NCBI GenBank assembly: GCA_016191395.1
Contig: JACPOS010000003.1
Span: forward strand, 1 to 64,000
Direction: 5' to 3'
Length of the DNA stretch: 64,000 nucleotides
DNA from: Chloroflexota bacterium
GTDB lineage: Bacteria; Chloroflexota; Limnocylindria; Limnocylindrales; CSP1-4
Part shown: piece after piece, positions 34,937 to 43,480 of the stretch
How the letters are laid out: each line of letters starts with the position of its first letter
Position numbering within the stretch: the first letter of the stretch is position 1
Translations under genes and position numbers: made by a program
The notes under the pieces: model-generated
The model's input: the letters and a program-made list of their open reading frames with translations, nothing else
Told to the model about the DNA's origin: nothing
Databases searched by the model: none

Positions 34937-35980
34937 TTACGCCGGCCGGAACCCGGCGAGCTCGTCCTTCGATTCGCGGGCGAGAAGGTCGATCAGGCAG
35001 CGCTGCACGCTCTTGCCCTCGAACAGCGCGTTGTGGACCTCCTGGGCGATCGGCATCTCGACGCCGTGGCGGGCAGCGAGCGCGAGGGCCGCGTCGACGG
35101 TGTAGGCGCCTTCGGCGACCCCGGGGAGGTACTGCTCGATGTCCGCCCACGGCCGGTTGTTCGCGAGCTCCTCGCCGAGCCGGTGGTTCCGCGAGAGCTT
35201 GGAGCCGCAGGTCGCGATCACGTCCCCGAGCCCCGCGAGGCCGGCGAAGGTCAGCGGATTGGCGCCCATGGCGATGCCGAGCCGGGTCATCTCGGCGAGA
35301 CCGCGCGTCATGAGCCCGGCCTTGCCGTTGTTGCCGAAGCCAAGACCATCGGCGGCACCCGCCGCGATCGCGACGATGTTCTTCAGGGCGCCACACAGCT
35401 CCACGCCGAGCATGTCCGGGTTCGTGTACAGCCGGAACTCGCGCCGGCTGAGCCGCGCGGCGACACGCTCGGCCACGGCCGGGTCCGTAGCCGCGACGAC
35501 GGCTGACGCCGGCAGCTTGCGGGCGATCTCCTGGGCGAGATTCGGGCCGGACAACGCGGCGATCCGGGCGGCATCGACGCCGCCCGCCTCGGCGATGACC
35601 TCGCTCATCCGGTACAGCGTCACGGACTCGATGCCCTTGACCACGGACAGCACGTCCGCGGTCGGGGCGATGTGGCGCCCGACGCGACCCATCATCTCGC
35701 GGAGGTGTGCCGACGGGACGGCGATGATCACGAGGTCCGCCGCGAGGCCGAGCATCGCCGGATCGGCGGTGACGTGGATGTTCGGTGGCAGCACCATGCC
35801 CGACAGGCGCTTCTCGTTGAGCCGCGTCTTCACGATGTGCTCGGCGGTCGCCGCGGAGTGGCTGAGGAGGATGACCGGCTCGTTCCGAGCGACGATGAGC
35901 GCGAGCGTCGTGCCCCACGCCCCCGTGCCGACCACGGCAACCCGCGCCGGGTCGGTGTCGATGGACTCGGTCGTGATCAT
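34937..35980 (-). CDS. gpsA: NAD(P)-dependent glycerol-3-phosphate dehydrogenase
   Basis: A 347-residue GpsA that makes sn-glycerol-3-phosphate for phospholipid synthesis. Seen are the Rossmann GTGAWGTTLA (18-27), LSGPNLAQEIA, the catalytic Lys in GALKNIVAIAAGAADGLGFG, NGKAGLMTRGLAEM, the AGLGDVIATCGSKLSRNHRLG substrate loop and EGAYTV near the C-terminus. The ATG overlaps the der stop by four bases (ATGA). It is the last gene of ispH-der-gpsA, whose lipid theme is shared with the cmk-plsC gene upstream. Confidence 0.95.
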   Translation of the reverse strand: MITTESIDTDPARVAVVGTGAWGTTLALIVARNEPVILLSHSAATAEHIVKTRLNEKRLSGMVLPPNIHVTADPAMLGLAADLVIIAVPSAHLREMMGRVGRHIAPTADVLSVVKGIESVTLYRMSEVIAEAGGVDAARIAALSGPNLAQEIARKLPASAVVAATDPAVAERVAARLSRREFRLYTNPDMLGVELCGALKNIVAIAAGAADGLGFGNNGKAGLMTRGLAEMTRLGIAMGANPLTFAGLAGLGDVIATCGSKLSRNHRLGEELANNRPWADIEQYLPGVAEGAYTVDAALALAARHGVEMPIAQEVHNALFEGKSVQRCLIDLLARESKDELAGFRPA

Positions 35981-37641
35981 CCTCGGCGGGTTGCGCGGGC
36001 CGTCTTGGCGCCGCTGGGCCGGCCCTTGCCGCTCGGGCGTGCGTCGGATCCCCGCTCCGGCGCTCGGCCGATGGCCTTGCCGCCCTTGCGACCGCCCGGG
36101 GTGCTGCGGCGCGGCAGTCGGACGGTCGCCCGCTCGCGGAACACGAGCCGGATGGGAGTGCCAAGGAAGCCGAACACGTCGCGCAGCCGGTTCTCGAGGT
36201 AGCGCCGGTAGCTGAAGTGGACCGAGCCCGCCTCGCGGGCAAAGAACACGAACGTGGGCGGCGCGACCGCGACCTGCGTCGCGTAGAACAGCTTCGGGCG
36301 CTTGCCCTTCACGGCGGGCGGCTCCTGGCGCGCCGTGGCGTCGCCGACGATCCGGTTCAGCTCGCCGGTCGAGACGCGGCGGCGGCGCTCTGCCCAGACA
36401 TCCACCGCGAGCTCCAGGATGCGCGGGACGCGGAGGCCGGTCTTCGCGGAGATGCTCACGATCGGCGCGAAGTCGAGGAACGGCGCCTCGTGGCGGATCC
36501 ACTCGACGTACTGGTCGAATGTCGTGCCGGTCTTCTCCTCCACCGCGTCCCACTTGTTGACCGCGATGACCAGTCCCCTGCCCTCATCCACCACGAAGCC
36601 GGCGATGTGCATGTCCTGCGCGGTGAGGCCGTCGACGGCATCAATGAGCAGCACTGCGACGTCCGCACGGGAGATGGCACGGAACGAGCGGAGCGTGGAG
36701 AACTTGTCCGCGTCCGCGCCGCCCGCGACGCGGCCGCGGCGCCGGATGCCGGCCGTGTCGATGAGGACGATCTCGGTTCGACCCCAGGGCAGCCGCGTGT
36801 CGATCGCGTCGCGAGTGGTGCCCGGGATGTCCGAGACGATCATCCGCTCCTGCCCCAGGAGGGCGTTGAGCAGGCTCGACTTGCCGACGTTGGGCCGCCC
36901 GACGAGGGCGATTGCCGGGGGCTCGTCATCGGACTCGGCCGCGATCATCGCGTCCCACTTGCGTGCCGATTCGTCGGTGATGTCGTCCGCGTCCGCGCCG
37001 TCCTCGGCGTCCTCGTCGCCTGCGTCGCCCTCGCCGGCGATCACCGGCTCCAGCCTGCCGGATTCCACCTCGCGGGAGAAGGCGTCCGCCTCCTCGAGGC
37101 GCTGCTTGCGGGCGAGCTCCTGGTCCGATTCGGGCGGGAGCGCGAGGACGACCTCGTCGAGGAGATCCGCGACGCCGCGACCGTGGACGGCGGCGATCGG
37201 GAAGGTGTGCTCCCAGCCCAGGGCGTAGAACTCCGCCGCCTCCAGCTCGCGCTTCGGGTTGTCGCTCTTGTTGACCGCGACGAGGACGGGCGCATTGGCG
37301 CGCCGCAGGATCGCGGCGGCCTCCTCGTCAGCCGGCGTCAGCCCCGTGATCGCCTCGACCACGAACAGGATCACGTCCGCCTCCGCGATCGCGAGCCGGG
37401 CCTGGTCCTGGACCCGGGCCTCGATCGGATCGCGCGGGTCCACCTCCAGGCCACCCGTGTCCACGAGCATGAACCGCCGGCCGTTCCAGTCCGCGAGCCC
37501 GTACATGCGGTCGCGCGTGGTCCGCGCACGATCCTCCACGATCGCCGCCCGCGAGCCGACGATGCGGTTGAAGAGCGTGGACTTGCCCACGTTGGGCCTG
37601 CCCACGATCGCCACGATGGGCACGAGGCCCGCGGATGCCAC
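35977..37641 (-). CDS. der: ribosome biogenesis GTPase Der
   Basis: A 554-residue double GTPase of 50S assembly. Domain 1 has GRPNVGKSTLFN (14-25), DTGGLE and NKSD. Domain 2 has GRPNVGKSSLLNALLG, DIPGTTRD, DTAGIRRRGRV and NKWD. The KH-like end contains PPTFVFFAREAGSVHFSYRR. It is longer than the usual 440-490 residues because of a Glu/Asp-rich linker of about 70 residues between the two G domains and a 55-residue Arg/Lys/Gly tail. GTG at 37641 starts right before the first strand. It lies seven bases after ispH. Confidence 0.95.
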   Translation of the reverse strand: MASAGLVPIVAIVGRPNVGKSTLFNRIVGSRAAIVEDRARTTRDRMYGLADWNGRRFMLVDTGGLEVDPRDPIEARVQDQARLAIAEADVILFVVEAITGLTPADEEAAAILRRANAPVLVAVNKSDNPKRELEAAEFYALGWEHTFPIAAVHGRGVADLLDEVVLALPPESDQELARKQRLEEADAFSREVESGRLEPVIAGEGDAGDEDAEDGADADDITDESARKWDAMIAAESDDEPPAIALVGRPNVGKSSLLNALLGQERMIVSDIPGTTRDAIDTRLPWGRTEIVLIDTAGIRRRGRVAGGADADKFSTLRSFRAISRADVAVLLIDAVDGLTAQDMHIAGFVVDEGRGLVIAVNKWDAVEEKTGTTFDQYVEWIRHEAPFLDFAPIVSISAKTGLRVPRILELAVDVWAERRRRVSTGELNRIVGDATARQEPPAVKGKRPKLFYATQVAVAPPTFVFFAREAGSVHFSYRRYLENRLRDVFGFLGTPIRLVFRERATVRLPRRSTPGGRKGGKAIGRAPERGSDARPSGKGRPSGAKTARATRRG

Positions 37642-37648
37642 GGGCGCC

Positions 37649-38623
37649 TCAGCCCGCGGCCGAGAGCGTGGAGGGTAGCGAGGTGGTACGGCCGGCCGGT
37701 GTCGCGGCGAGGGCGAACGCGGCGTCGGCGAGAGCGGTTGCGTTGCTGCTTGCGGCGGGCGTGCCTGCGATCTCCAGGATGCGCTCGGCGACCGCGTGCA
37801 GGTCCTCGATCGGGGTGGACGTGCCGCCGGTGACCCCGACGATCCGGGCGCCATCGAACGCGGTCGCGTCGGTGAGGTCGCGAACGGACTCGATCTGGAT
37901 CGCGCGCGTGCCCACGATGCCGCACAGGCGCGTGAGCTCCTTCGTGTTCGCCGACGATCGACCGCCCACGACCACCATCAGGTCCACCTCGCGCGCCGTC
38001 TCGAGTGTGTCCTCCTGGCGACGGATCGTCACCGGGCAGACGGTGTTGACGATCTTGAGCTCGTGGCTGCGCGCGACCATGAACGCGGCGAGCTTCTCGA
38101 ACTTCCACGGCGGCTGGGTGGACTGGCTGATCAGGGCCATCTTCTTGCGCCGCGGGACCTGCTCCCAGTCCTCTTCCTCGTCGACGACGATCGCGTTCGG
38201 CGCGAAGCCCAGGAGCCCGACGACCTCCGGGTGCTTGGGCGTCCCGAGGAGCACGATCGTGTACCCCTCCTCGACGAGCCGCACGATCTCCTTCTGCTCC
38301 TGGATGACCCAGGTGCAGGTGCCGTCGATGACCTCGAGGCCGCGTTCGGCGGCGCGCTCCATCACGTCCGGCCGGACGCCGTGCGCGCGGATGACGACGG
38401 CCGCCCCATGGTCGACGTCGTCGAGCGTGTCGACGGTCTCGATGCCGAGCGACTGGAGATCCCGGATCACGCCCTCGTTGTGCACGACCTGGCCGAGCGT
38501 GTGCGTCACCTTCCCGGCGGCGCTGGCCTCCTTGGCCTTGTCGATTGCCTCGCGGACGCCGTAGCAGAACCCGGTTCGCTTCGCGATCCGGATCTCCGCG
38601 ACGGTCCCGTTTCCTGCTGCCAC
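37649..38623 (-). CDS. ispH: 4-hydroxy-3-methylbut-2-enyl diphosphate reductase IspH
   Basis: A 324-residue IspH, last enzyme of the MEP isoprenoid route, with an FeS cluster held by three Cys: Cys20 in KRTGFCYGV, one in VIDGTCTWV and one in VNTVCPVT. Other marks are HNEGVIRDL, VIRAHGV and the VVVGGRSSANTKEL and VTGGTSTPIED loops of the substrate pocket. Start taken at GTG 38623 before the first strand; farther in-frame ATGs enter the divergent promoter region. DXS of the same pathway is at 58083. Confidence 0.94.
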   Translation of the reverse strand: MAAGNGTVAEIRIAKRTGFCYGVREAIDKAKEASAAGKVTHTLGQVVHNEGVIRDLQSLGIETVDTLDDVDHGAAVVIRAHGVRPDVMERAAERGLEVIDGTCTWVIQEQKEIVRLVEEGYTIVLLGTPKHPEVVGLLGFAPNAIVVDEEEDWEQVPRRKKMALISQSTQPPWKFEKLAAFMVARSHELKIVNTVCPVTIRRQEDTLETAREVDLMVVVGGRSSANTKELTRLCGIVGTRAIQIESVRDLTDATAFDGARIVGVTGGTSTPIEDLHAVAERILEIAGTPAASSNATALADAAFALAATPAGRTTSLPSTLSAAG

Positions 38624-38674
38624 GACGAGAGAAGTATCCCACGGGTCAAGCTCCCAACCCGCCGCCTCGCGAAC

Positions 38675-38704
38675 GCAACAAAACTGCAACATCCTCAGTG
38701 CAAC
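38675..38704 (+). promoter_or_regulatory. triple GCAAC direct repeat upstream of secreted-protein gene
   Basis: GCAAC occurs at 38675, 38686 and 38700 (spacings 11 and 14), in the 133-base divergent gap between ispH and the secreted-protein gene, 53-82 bases before the latter's start. The phasing suggests an activator site. Compare 31313 and 4100. Confidence 0.35.
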
Positions 38705-38756
38705 GTACCTCGCCATCCGGAGCATGGGGCTGCCGCCCAAAGCAGGGAGGTTCAAG

Positions 38757-39320
38757 ATGTATCGACGCACGATCGGCTTCGCGACGCTACTGATCACGTT
38801 GAGCGCCATCGCCGCGGGTCCGGCGCTCGCGACCGCAGGATCACTGGGTCGAGGCGATCTGCAGGCCGTGCGCGCCGCCGTGGCGATGTACAACACGTAT
38901 CGCAATGCGCGCGCTGCCGGCTACAGCGCGGCCGACGAGCCCTGCGTCTCGTCGCCCGCGGGCACGATGGGCTACCACGCCGTGAATCAGCAGCTCGCCG
39001 GCTCGGGATCAAACGACCCCCTCCGGCCGCCGATCCTGCTCTACGCTCCGCGCGACGGTGGTGGACTCAAGCTCGTGGGCGTGGAGTACTGGCACATCGC
39101 TATCGCCAACACGGGATCAGGTGCAGCGCCATGGTTCGGCCCGACGCCTCCGCCGCTCGGCTTCCTCACGCCGACGCCAAGTCTTTTCGGGCAGCCGTTC
39201 AACGACCCGATGCCGGGCCACAACCCGCAGATGCCCTGGCACTTCGACCTGCACGCCTGGGTCATGGCGCAGAACCCCGCCGGCGTGTTCGCGATCTTCA
39301 ATCCCGCGATTTCCTGCTGA
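38757..39320 (+). CDS. secreted protein of unknown function
   Basis: A 187-residue exported protein with signal peptide (MYRRTIGFATLLITLSAIAA, cleavage near ALA-TA). The mature part begins with a helix (LGRGDLQAVRAAVAMYNTYR), then AAGYSAADEPCVSSPAGTMG and YHAVNQQL, a PPILLYAP strand and LVGVEYWHIAIANTG. Near the end are histidines in PGHNPQMPWHFDLHAW that could bind metal. Two Cys may pair. No named family is recalled with certainty; similar small exported proteins with a 'YHxxN...LVGVEY' core are known in soil bacteria. A GCAGGGAGG site precedes ATG. Confidence 0.75.
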   Translation: MYRRTIGFATLLITLSAIAAGPALATAGSLGRGDLQAVRAAVAMYNTYRNARAAGYSAADEPCVSSPAGTMGYHAVNQQLAGSGSNDPLRPPILLYAPRDGGGLKLVGVEYWHIAIANTGSGAAPWFGPTPPPLGFLTPTPSLFGQPFNDPMPGHNPQMPWHFDLHAWVMAQNPAGVFAIFNPAISC

Positions 39321-39491
39321 CCAGCGGGGCGCGGACACGATATTCCTCGCGCCGATCCAAAAGGACACGGCGCGGCATGACCAGCCGAGCGGCCCCGCTG
39401 GCCTGGACGCGGCGCAAGCGGGGCATCTTGCCGGCGTCGCCCGTTGCGATGGCCGGATCGAGTTCGGCCGTTTCGCGACATGGCTTCCTGA

Positions 39492-39722
39492 CGAGGTCTC
39501 GCGCATCTGAGGCAGGCCCACTGGCCAGAGAACGACGACGCGGCAACGACAACGCGGCAGCCCCTCACGCTCCCTTCGCATCGGTCGATCTACTCGACAT
39601 TCGCGGAGATCGAAAGGCCAGTGAACATTCCGGCAACGGGGCAGGTGGCCAGGATCGAGAAGATGGCCGATTCGCTCATGGCGATGCATGCCTACTGCGG
39701 CATCCCCTGGCCCGCGTCGTGA
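39492..39722 (+). pseudogene. remnant of a small secreted protein ending in HAYCGIPWPAS
   Basis: An open frame of 76 codons without a usable start follows a TGA at 39489. It has protein-like composition in its second half: RSIYSTFAEIERPVN, then ARIEKMADSLMAMHAYCG and IPWPAS before the stop. The tail is paralogous to the one at 43367-43405 (R-I-x-K, then HAxCGIPWPA). The signal peptide is absent, so it is taken as a 5'-truncated gene. The remaining parts of the gap 39321-39936 hold nothing I can recognise. Confidence 0.45.
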
Positions 39723-39936
39723 CGACGTTGGTCAAGACCGCCGACGCGACCCTCGCCAGGGCGTTCCGCAAGCAATCAGCCATTTCCGAATTCGCGACTC
39801 CGGTGTGACAGGGTCGCTGCCCGTGGTGTCGGTGCCGGCGGCGGCGACGGCCGGGGGCGGCCTTCGCCGGCGACCTGGGCGCGCTCCGGACGGAGGCCAG
39901 CGCGCTTTCCCGACAAGGACGCCCGCCGCTACCGTC

Positions 39937-41544
39937 TCAGCTGCCGTGCGATTGCAGCCGTTCGGCTGGCACGCCCTCCCTGCTGAGCGGCGGGTCCGCT
40001 GCGTAGACGCCGCGCTGGCGCGGCGGCAGCAGCTCGGCGATCCGGGTCATGACCAGGCGCGTTGCGGCCTCGGTGGCCTGCCGGCCCTTCGCCGGAGCAC
40101 GCAGCTTCGCCAGCTCGTCGGGCACGGAGAAGGGCGTCCCGTAGCGCACCGTCACGCGCTTCCCGAAGCGCGGGAGGAGCCTGCCGCGCGGCCACAGGAT
40201 GTCGCTGTCGATGACGGCGACCGGGAGCACCAGCGCGCCGCTCCTGAGCGCGAGCATGCCCACGCCCTCGCGAACCTGCTGCAGCCCGCCGTCGCGACTT
40301 CGCGTCCCCTCCGGGAACACCGCCAGCACCTGTCCCGCCTCCAGGATGCGCATCGCGGTCCGGAACGCCTCCAGGTCCGCGGCGTCACGATCCACTGGGT
40401 GGATGCCGGCGATTCGGAAAGCCCAGCCGGTGAGCCAGAACTCCACGAGCTCTCGCTTACCCAGCCAGTTCAACGGCCGCCCGAGCACCTGGTTCAGGAA
40501 TGCGCCGATCAGCACCGGGTCGGCGCTCGACGCGTGGTTCGCGGCCATGATCATCGGACCCGACTTCGGCAGTGAGGCGAGGTCGCCCTCCACACGGAAC
40601 CTGACGATCGCCCGAACGATCCAGCGCAGGACGAGGGTCCCGAGCTTGGTGAGCCACCAGTTGTGCGTGGCGATGGGCGTCGGGCGGATCGGCCGGCGTT
40701 GTGCTCGCGGCGGACCGGACGTTCGAAGCCGCCTCGGCTCGGCGGTCGGCTCGGCGGCCTCATGCCCTGGCGGCGGCACGGCAGCGGCGAGTGCCGGCCC
40801 GGTGCCGGAGGCTCGCGCGGCCGTCACGACACGCTCGGCCTCGGCCTCGGCCTCGGCCTTCCGGATGGCTTCGACGACCTGGCGAACGGTGTCGTCCAGC
40901 TGGTTGCCGTCCGTCCGGATCACGAAGGCGTTCTCGGCGGCGCGCAGTGGTGCGATCGGCCGGCTGGAGTCCAGCTCGTCGCGGCGCTTCAGCTCGGCAA
41001 CGATCTCGCCGGCCTCGTCGGAGGCAGGATCGATGCCCCGCTCCAGCACCCGCCGCCTGGCCCGTTCCTCGACCGATGCATCGAGGAACAGCTTCAGATC
41101 GGCATCGGGCAGGACGATCGTCCCGATGTCGCGGCCGGCCATCACGATGCGACCCTGGCTCGCAAGCCGGCGCTGGCGGGTGAGCAGCGCGAGCCGAAGC
41201 TCGGCGATCCCGGAGATCGCGGAGACCGCGATGTCCACCTGCGGTCCACGGACCGCCTCCGTCCGATCGACGCCATCGACCGCGACCCGGGCCAGGCGCC
41301 CGTTGCCGTTATCGACCAGGTCGATCTCGTCGACGAGCGCGACGAGGGCGCCCGCGTCGTTGGCCATGATCCCGCGATCGAGCGCAAGCCAGGTCACCGC
41401 CCGGTAGAGCAGCCCCGTATCGCAGAAACGGTACCCGAGCTCCCGTGCCGCAGCCGCGCCGACGCTGCTCTTGCCGGATGACGCGGGCCCGTCCAACGCG
41501 ACGACCAGTCCATGCGCCGCCCCGGTCGAAGCCGTTTCCTGCAT
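39937..41544 (-). CDS. cytidylate kinase fused to 1-acyl-glycerol-3-phosphate acyltransferase
   Basis: A 535-residue two-enzyme fusion. Residues 1-230 are cytidylate kinase (CMP to CDP): P-loop GPASSGKS (19-26), FCDTGLLYRAVTW, VMAGRDIGTIVLPDADLKLF and RRDELDSSR. A linker rich in Ala, Glu and Pro (231-290) follows, then PlsC acyltransferase with NHASSADP (His338) and FPEGTRSRDG (411-420), which makes phosphatidic acid. The linker is encoded partly by a hexanucleotide repeat. CDP-diacylglycerol synthesis needs both CTP and phosphatidic acid, which gives the fusion metabolic sense. In other genomes cmk usually lies next to rluB and ispH. Confidence 0.94.
   Translation of the reverse strand: MQETASTGAAHGLVVALDGPASSGKSSVGAAAARELGYRFCDTGLLYRAVTWLALDRGIMANDAGALVALVDEIDLVDNGNGRLARVAVDGVDRTEAVRGPQVDIAVSAISGIAELRLALLTRQRRLASQGRIVMAGRDIGTIVLPDADLKLFLDASVEERARRRVLERGIDPASDEAGEIVAELKRRDELDSSRPIAPLRAAENAFVIRTDGNQLDDTVRQVVEAIRKAEAEAEAERVVTAARASGTGPALAAAVPPPGHEAAEPTAEPRRLRTSGPPRAQRRPIRPTPIATHNWWLTKLGTLVLRWIVRAIVRFRVEGDLASLPKSGPMIMAANHASSADPVLIGAFLNQVLGRPLNWLGKRELVEFWLTGWAFRIAGIHPVDRDAADLEAFRTAMRILEAGQVLAVFPEGTRSRDGGLQQVREGVGMLALRSGALVLPVAVIDSDILWPRGRLLPRFGKRVTVRYGTPFSVPDELAKLRAPAKGRQATEAATRLVMTRIAELLPPRQRGVYAADPPLSREGVPAERLQSHGS
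40835..40858 (-). repeat. TCGGCC hexanucleotide repeat inside cmk-plsC
   Basis: Four exact copies of TCGGCC encode the Ala-Glu repeat of the linker between the kinase and acyltransferase domains. Slippage would change linker length in frame. Confidence 0.8.
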
Positions 41545-41688
41545 CGCGGGGAGAATAGCCGCGCGGCCCGCCTATGCATGGCAAGGCGTCGGCCCACGAG
41601 GTTCCCGGTGCCCCGGCTGATGCTCGGCCTCCGATGGTGCCAACCAGGAGACCACCCGCCGTCGTGCCTCCGAGGTCTTGAAGGCTGC

Positions 41689-43104
41689 ATGCGACCGACA
41701 ATGCGGGACCGAGTCCTTCGCACCCTGGGGACGACCGCGCTCGCGGTCAGCCTTCTCGGCCACGCGCCGGCGCGTCCGGTTGCGGCCACATGGCCCACCT
41801 ACTGCAACCCCAGCGAATACGCCTGCTCCGACTTGAGCGTCGTCCTCTTCGGCGACGGTCGTATGCACGCGTACGACGACCAGGGCGAGCTCGACTGCTA
41901 TTGGAACGGCGGCGCCGGGACCACGACCTGCACTGGGCACTACTACTGGATCGCCCAGATGTACCCGAACGGCCAGCTGCCCGTGAACGTCACCATCGCC
42001 CCGACCGTCGATACGTGGGCCTGTCTCGGGGCGGATGGGCCACCATGCAATGCCATCGGCGCGCCGCTGGTGACGCCGCATCTGTTGAGCAATCTGGAGG
42101 TTGCGTCGACGGGCTATTCGGCCCACCTCGCGTCCTCGATCACGACCACCGTGTCGAACCCGGGCCCGGGCTCCGGCAAGGTCACCTCCAGCCCCTCGGG
42201 GCTCAACTGCGCCATCACGAGCGGCGCCACGTCCGGGACCTGCCAGGCGACGTCGTATTCCAAGACCACGCTCCAGATGGCGTACATCGGCACGCCGGCC
42301 GACGGCAACGACGTCTGCGTGGTCTCTGGCCAGAACTGCGGGGCCGTCGGCGAGGTCAAGACCAATGTCGTCAACTACGCCTCCTCGGGAACCGGCGGCA
42401 CGAGCATCCAGTTCGGCGTCGGCCACCCGATCCTCACGGGCGCCGCGAGCGGCCAGGGCAGCGTCGTCAGCTCGCCGCCAGGAATCAGCTGCCCGAGCAC
42501 CTGCAGCACGTATTTCGCCCCGACCTCCAACGTGACGCTCCACGCGGCCGCGAAGTCAGGCCAGGTGTTCCAGGGCTGGACCGGTGCCTTCGCGGGCTAT
42601 GGCTCGACCTGCAACCTCACGCTCGGCACGACTGACGTGAGCACGGTCGCGGTCTTCTCTGCACCGGCGACGCCTGCACCGACGGGGCAGCCCACGATTC
42701 GTCCGACCGGCCCCCCCGGCACGCCCTCCGCATCACACCCAGCCCCGTCTTCCCAGCCAAGGAGCAATCCGCTGGCCACGCCGGCTCCCAGGGCCACGAC
42801 CGCCGCGGGCTCCACGCCGGTCTCGAGCACCACCGCCGACTCGAGCGCAGGCGCCGACTTGCCGGGTGCGACCGGCCCGATCGAGCCTGGCGGCTCGAGC
42901 AGGAGCGATGACGCCTCGACCGGTGGCGTACCCGCGTCCTCCACCGTGGCAACTCGACCCGCCGCGAACCCAGCGGCTTCCGGGCCGGACATGACGATCC
43001 TGATCCTGATTGGGGTGATCGTTGCCCTAGCGCTTGGCCTCGGCCTCGGGTTGGGGCTCGGGCTGAGTCGTCGCCGCACTGGCCGAGGCACACCTTCCTC
43101 CTGA
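41689..43104 (+). CDS. secreted InlB-repeat-like protein with C-terminal membrane anchor
   Basis: A 471-residue surface protein. A signal peptide (about 1-32) precedes a Cys-rich N-terminal part (YCNPSEYACSDLSVVLFGDG). A divergent InlB B-repeat-like domain follows at about 245-325 (GQGSVVSSPPGISCPSTC, FQGWTGAFAGYGSTC, VAVF). Then comes a 110-residue Pro/Thr/Ser/Ala-rich stalk and one membrane helix (MTILILIGVIVALAL) with a Gly-Leu repeat and a basic SRRRTGRG tail. This is the plan of a stalked wall-spanning protein. ATG at 41689 is selected before the signal. It lies next to a SARP regulator and a broken lipoprotein in an accessory insert. Confidence 0.78.
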   Translation: MRPTMRDRVLRTLGTTALAVSLLGHAPARPVAATWPTYCNPSEYACSDLSVVLFGDGRMHAYDDQGELDCYWNGGAGTTTCTGHYYWIAQMYPNGQLPVNVTIAPTVDTWACLGADGPPCNAIGAPLVTPHLLSNLEVASTGYSAHLASSITTTVSNPGPGSGKVTSSPSGLNCAITSGATSGTCQATSYSKTTLQMAYIGTPADGNDVCVVSGQNCGAVGEVKTNVVNYASSGTGGTSIQFGVGHPILTGAASGQGSVVSSPPGISCPSTCSTYFAPTSNVTLHAAAKSGQVFQGWTGAFAGYGSTCNLTLGTTDVSTVAVFSAPATPAPTGQPTIRPTGPPGTPSASHPAPSSQPRSNPLATPAPRATTAAGSTPVSSTTADSSAGADLPGATGPIEPGGSSRSDDASTGGVPASSTVATRPAANPAASGPDMTILILIGVIVALALGLGLGLGLGLSRRRTGRGTPSS

Positions 43105-43146
43105 CCCGGGGCGGCTCCCTGTCTGCCACAGGCTTGCAGGCGGCCG

Positions 43147-43405
43147 TTGATACGTCCCGAATACGCGCCGGTGCCGGCGCCACGGGGGAGTCCATGCACG
43201 TCGGCCCAGCTCGTTTGCGCCAGGTTCGTGTCGCTTGCGGCGACGGCGGTCGTCGCCATCGCTGCGTGCGGCGGCGACGCTGCGGCAACAGCCGGACGAG
43301 GCAGCTCGGGAGGTGCGGGCCCGACGTCGGGGCGGGATCAGGAAGCTGCCGAAGGCGATCCGGGCCGTGCACGCGCATTGCGGGATTCCCTGGCCGGCTT
43401 TCTGA
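43147..43405 (+). pseudogene. frameshifted lipoprotein ending in HAHCGIPWPAF
   Basis: The first frame carries a lipoprotein signal (FVSLAATAVVAIAACGGDA with lipobox IAAC) and a Ser/Gly-rich linker. Near 43340 protein character moves to the next frame: IRKLPKAIRAVHAHCGIPWP, AF, then stop at 43405. The tail matches the remnant at 39492-39722. One frameshift separates signal and tail, so the gene is dead unless the sequence has an error. No other gene is present in 43105-43480. Confidence 0.5.
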
Positions 43406-43480
43406 CCCTGGCCCATCGCCGCTACGCTGTCCGGTACGCCCGCGGTAGCCATCGACCGACGGGCTCGCGGTGGAGGGTTC

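Noticed and set aside
36217-37833. 538-residue plus-strand frame
   Set aside because: Antisense shadow of der; the opposite strand has all Der motifs.
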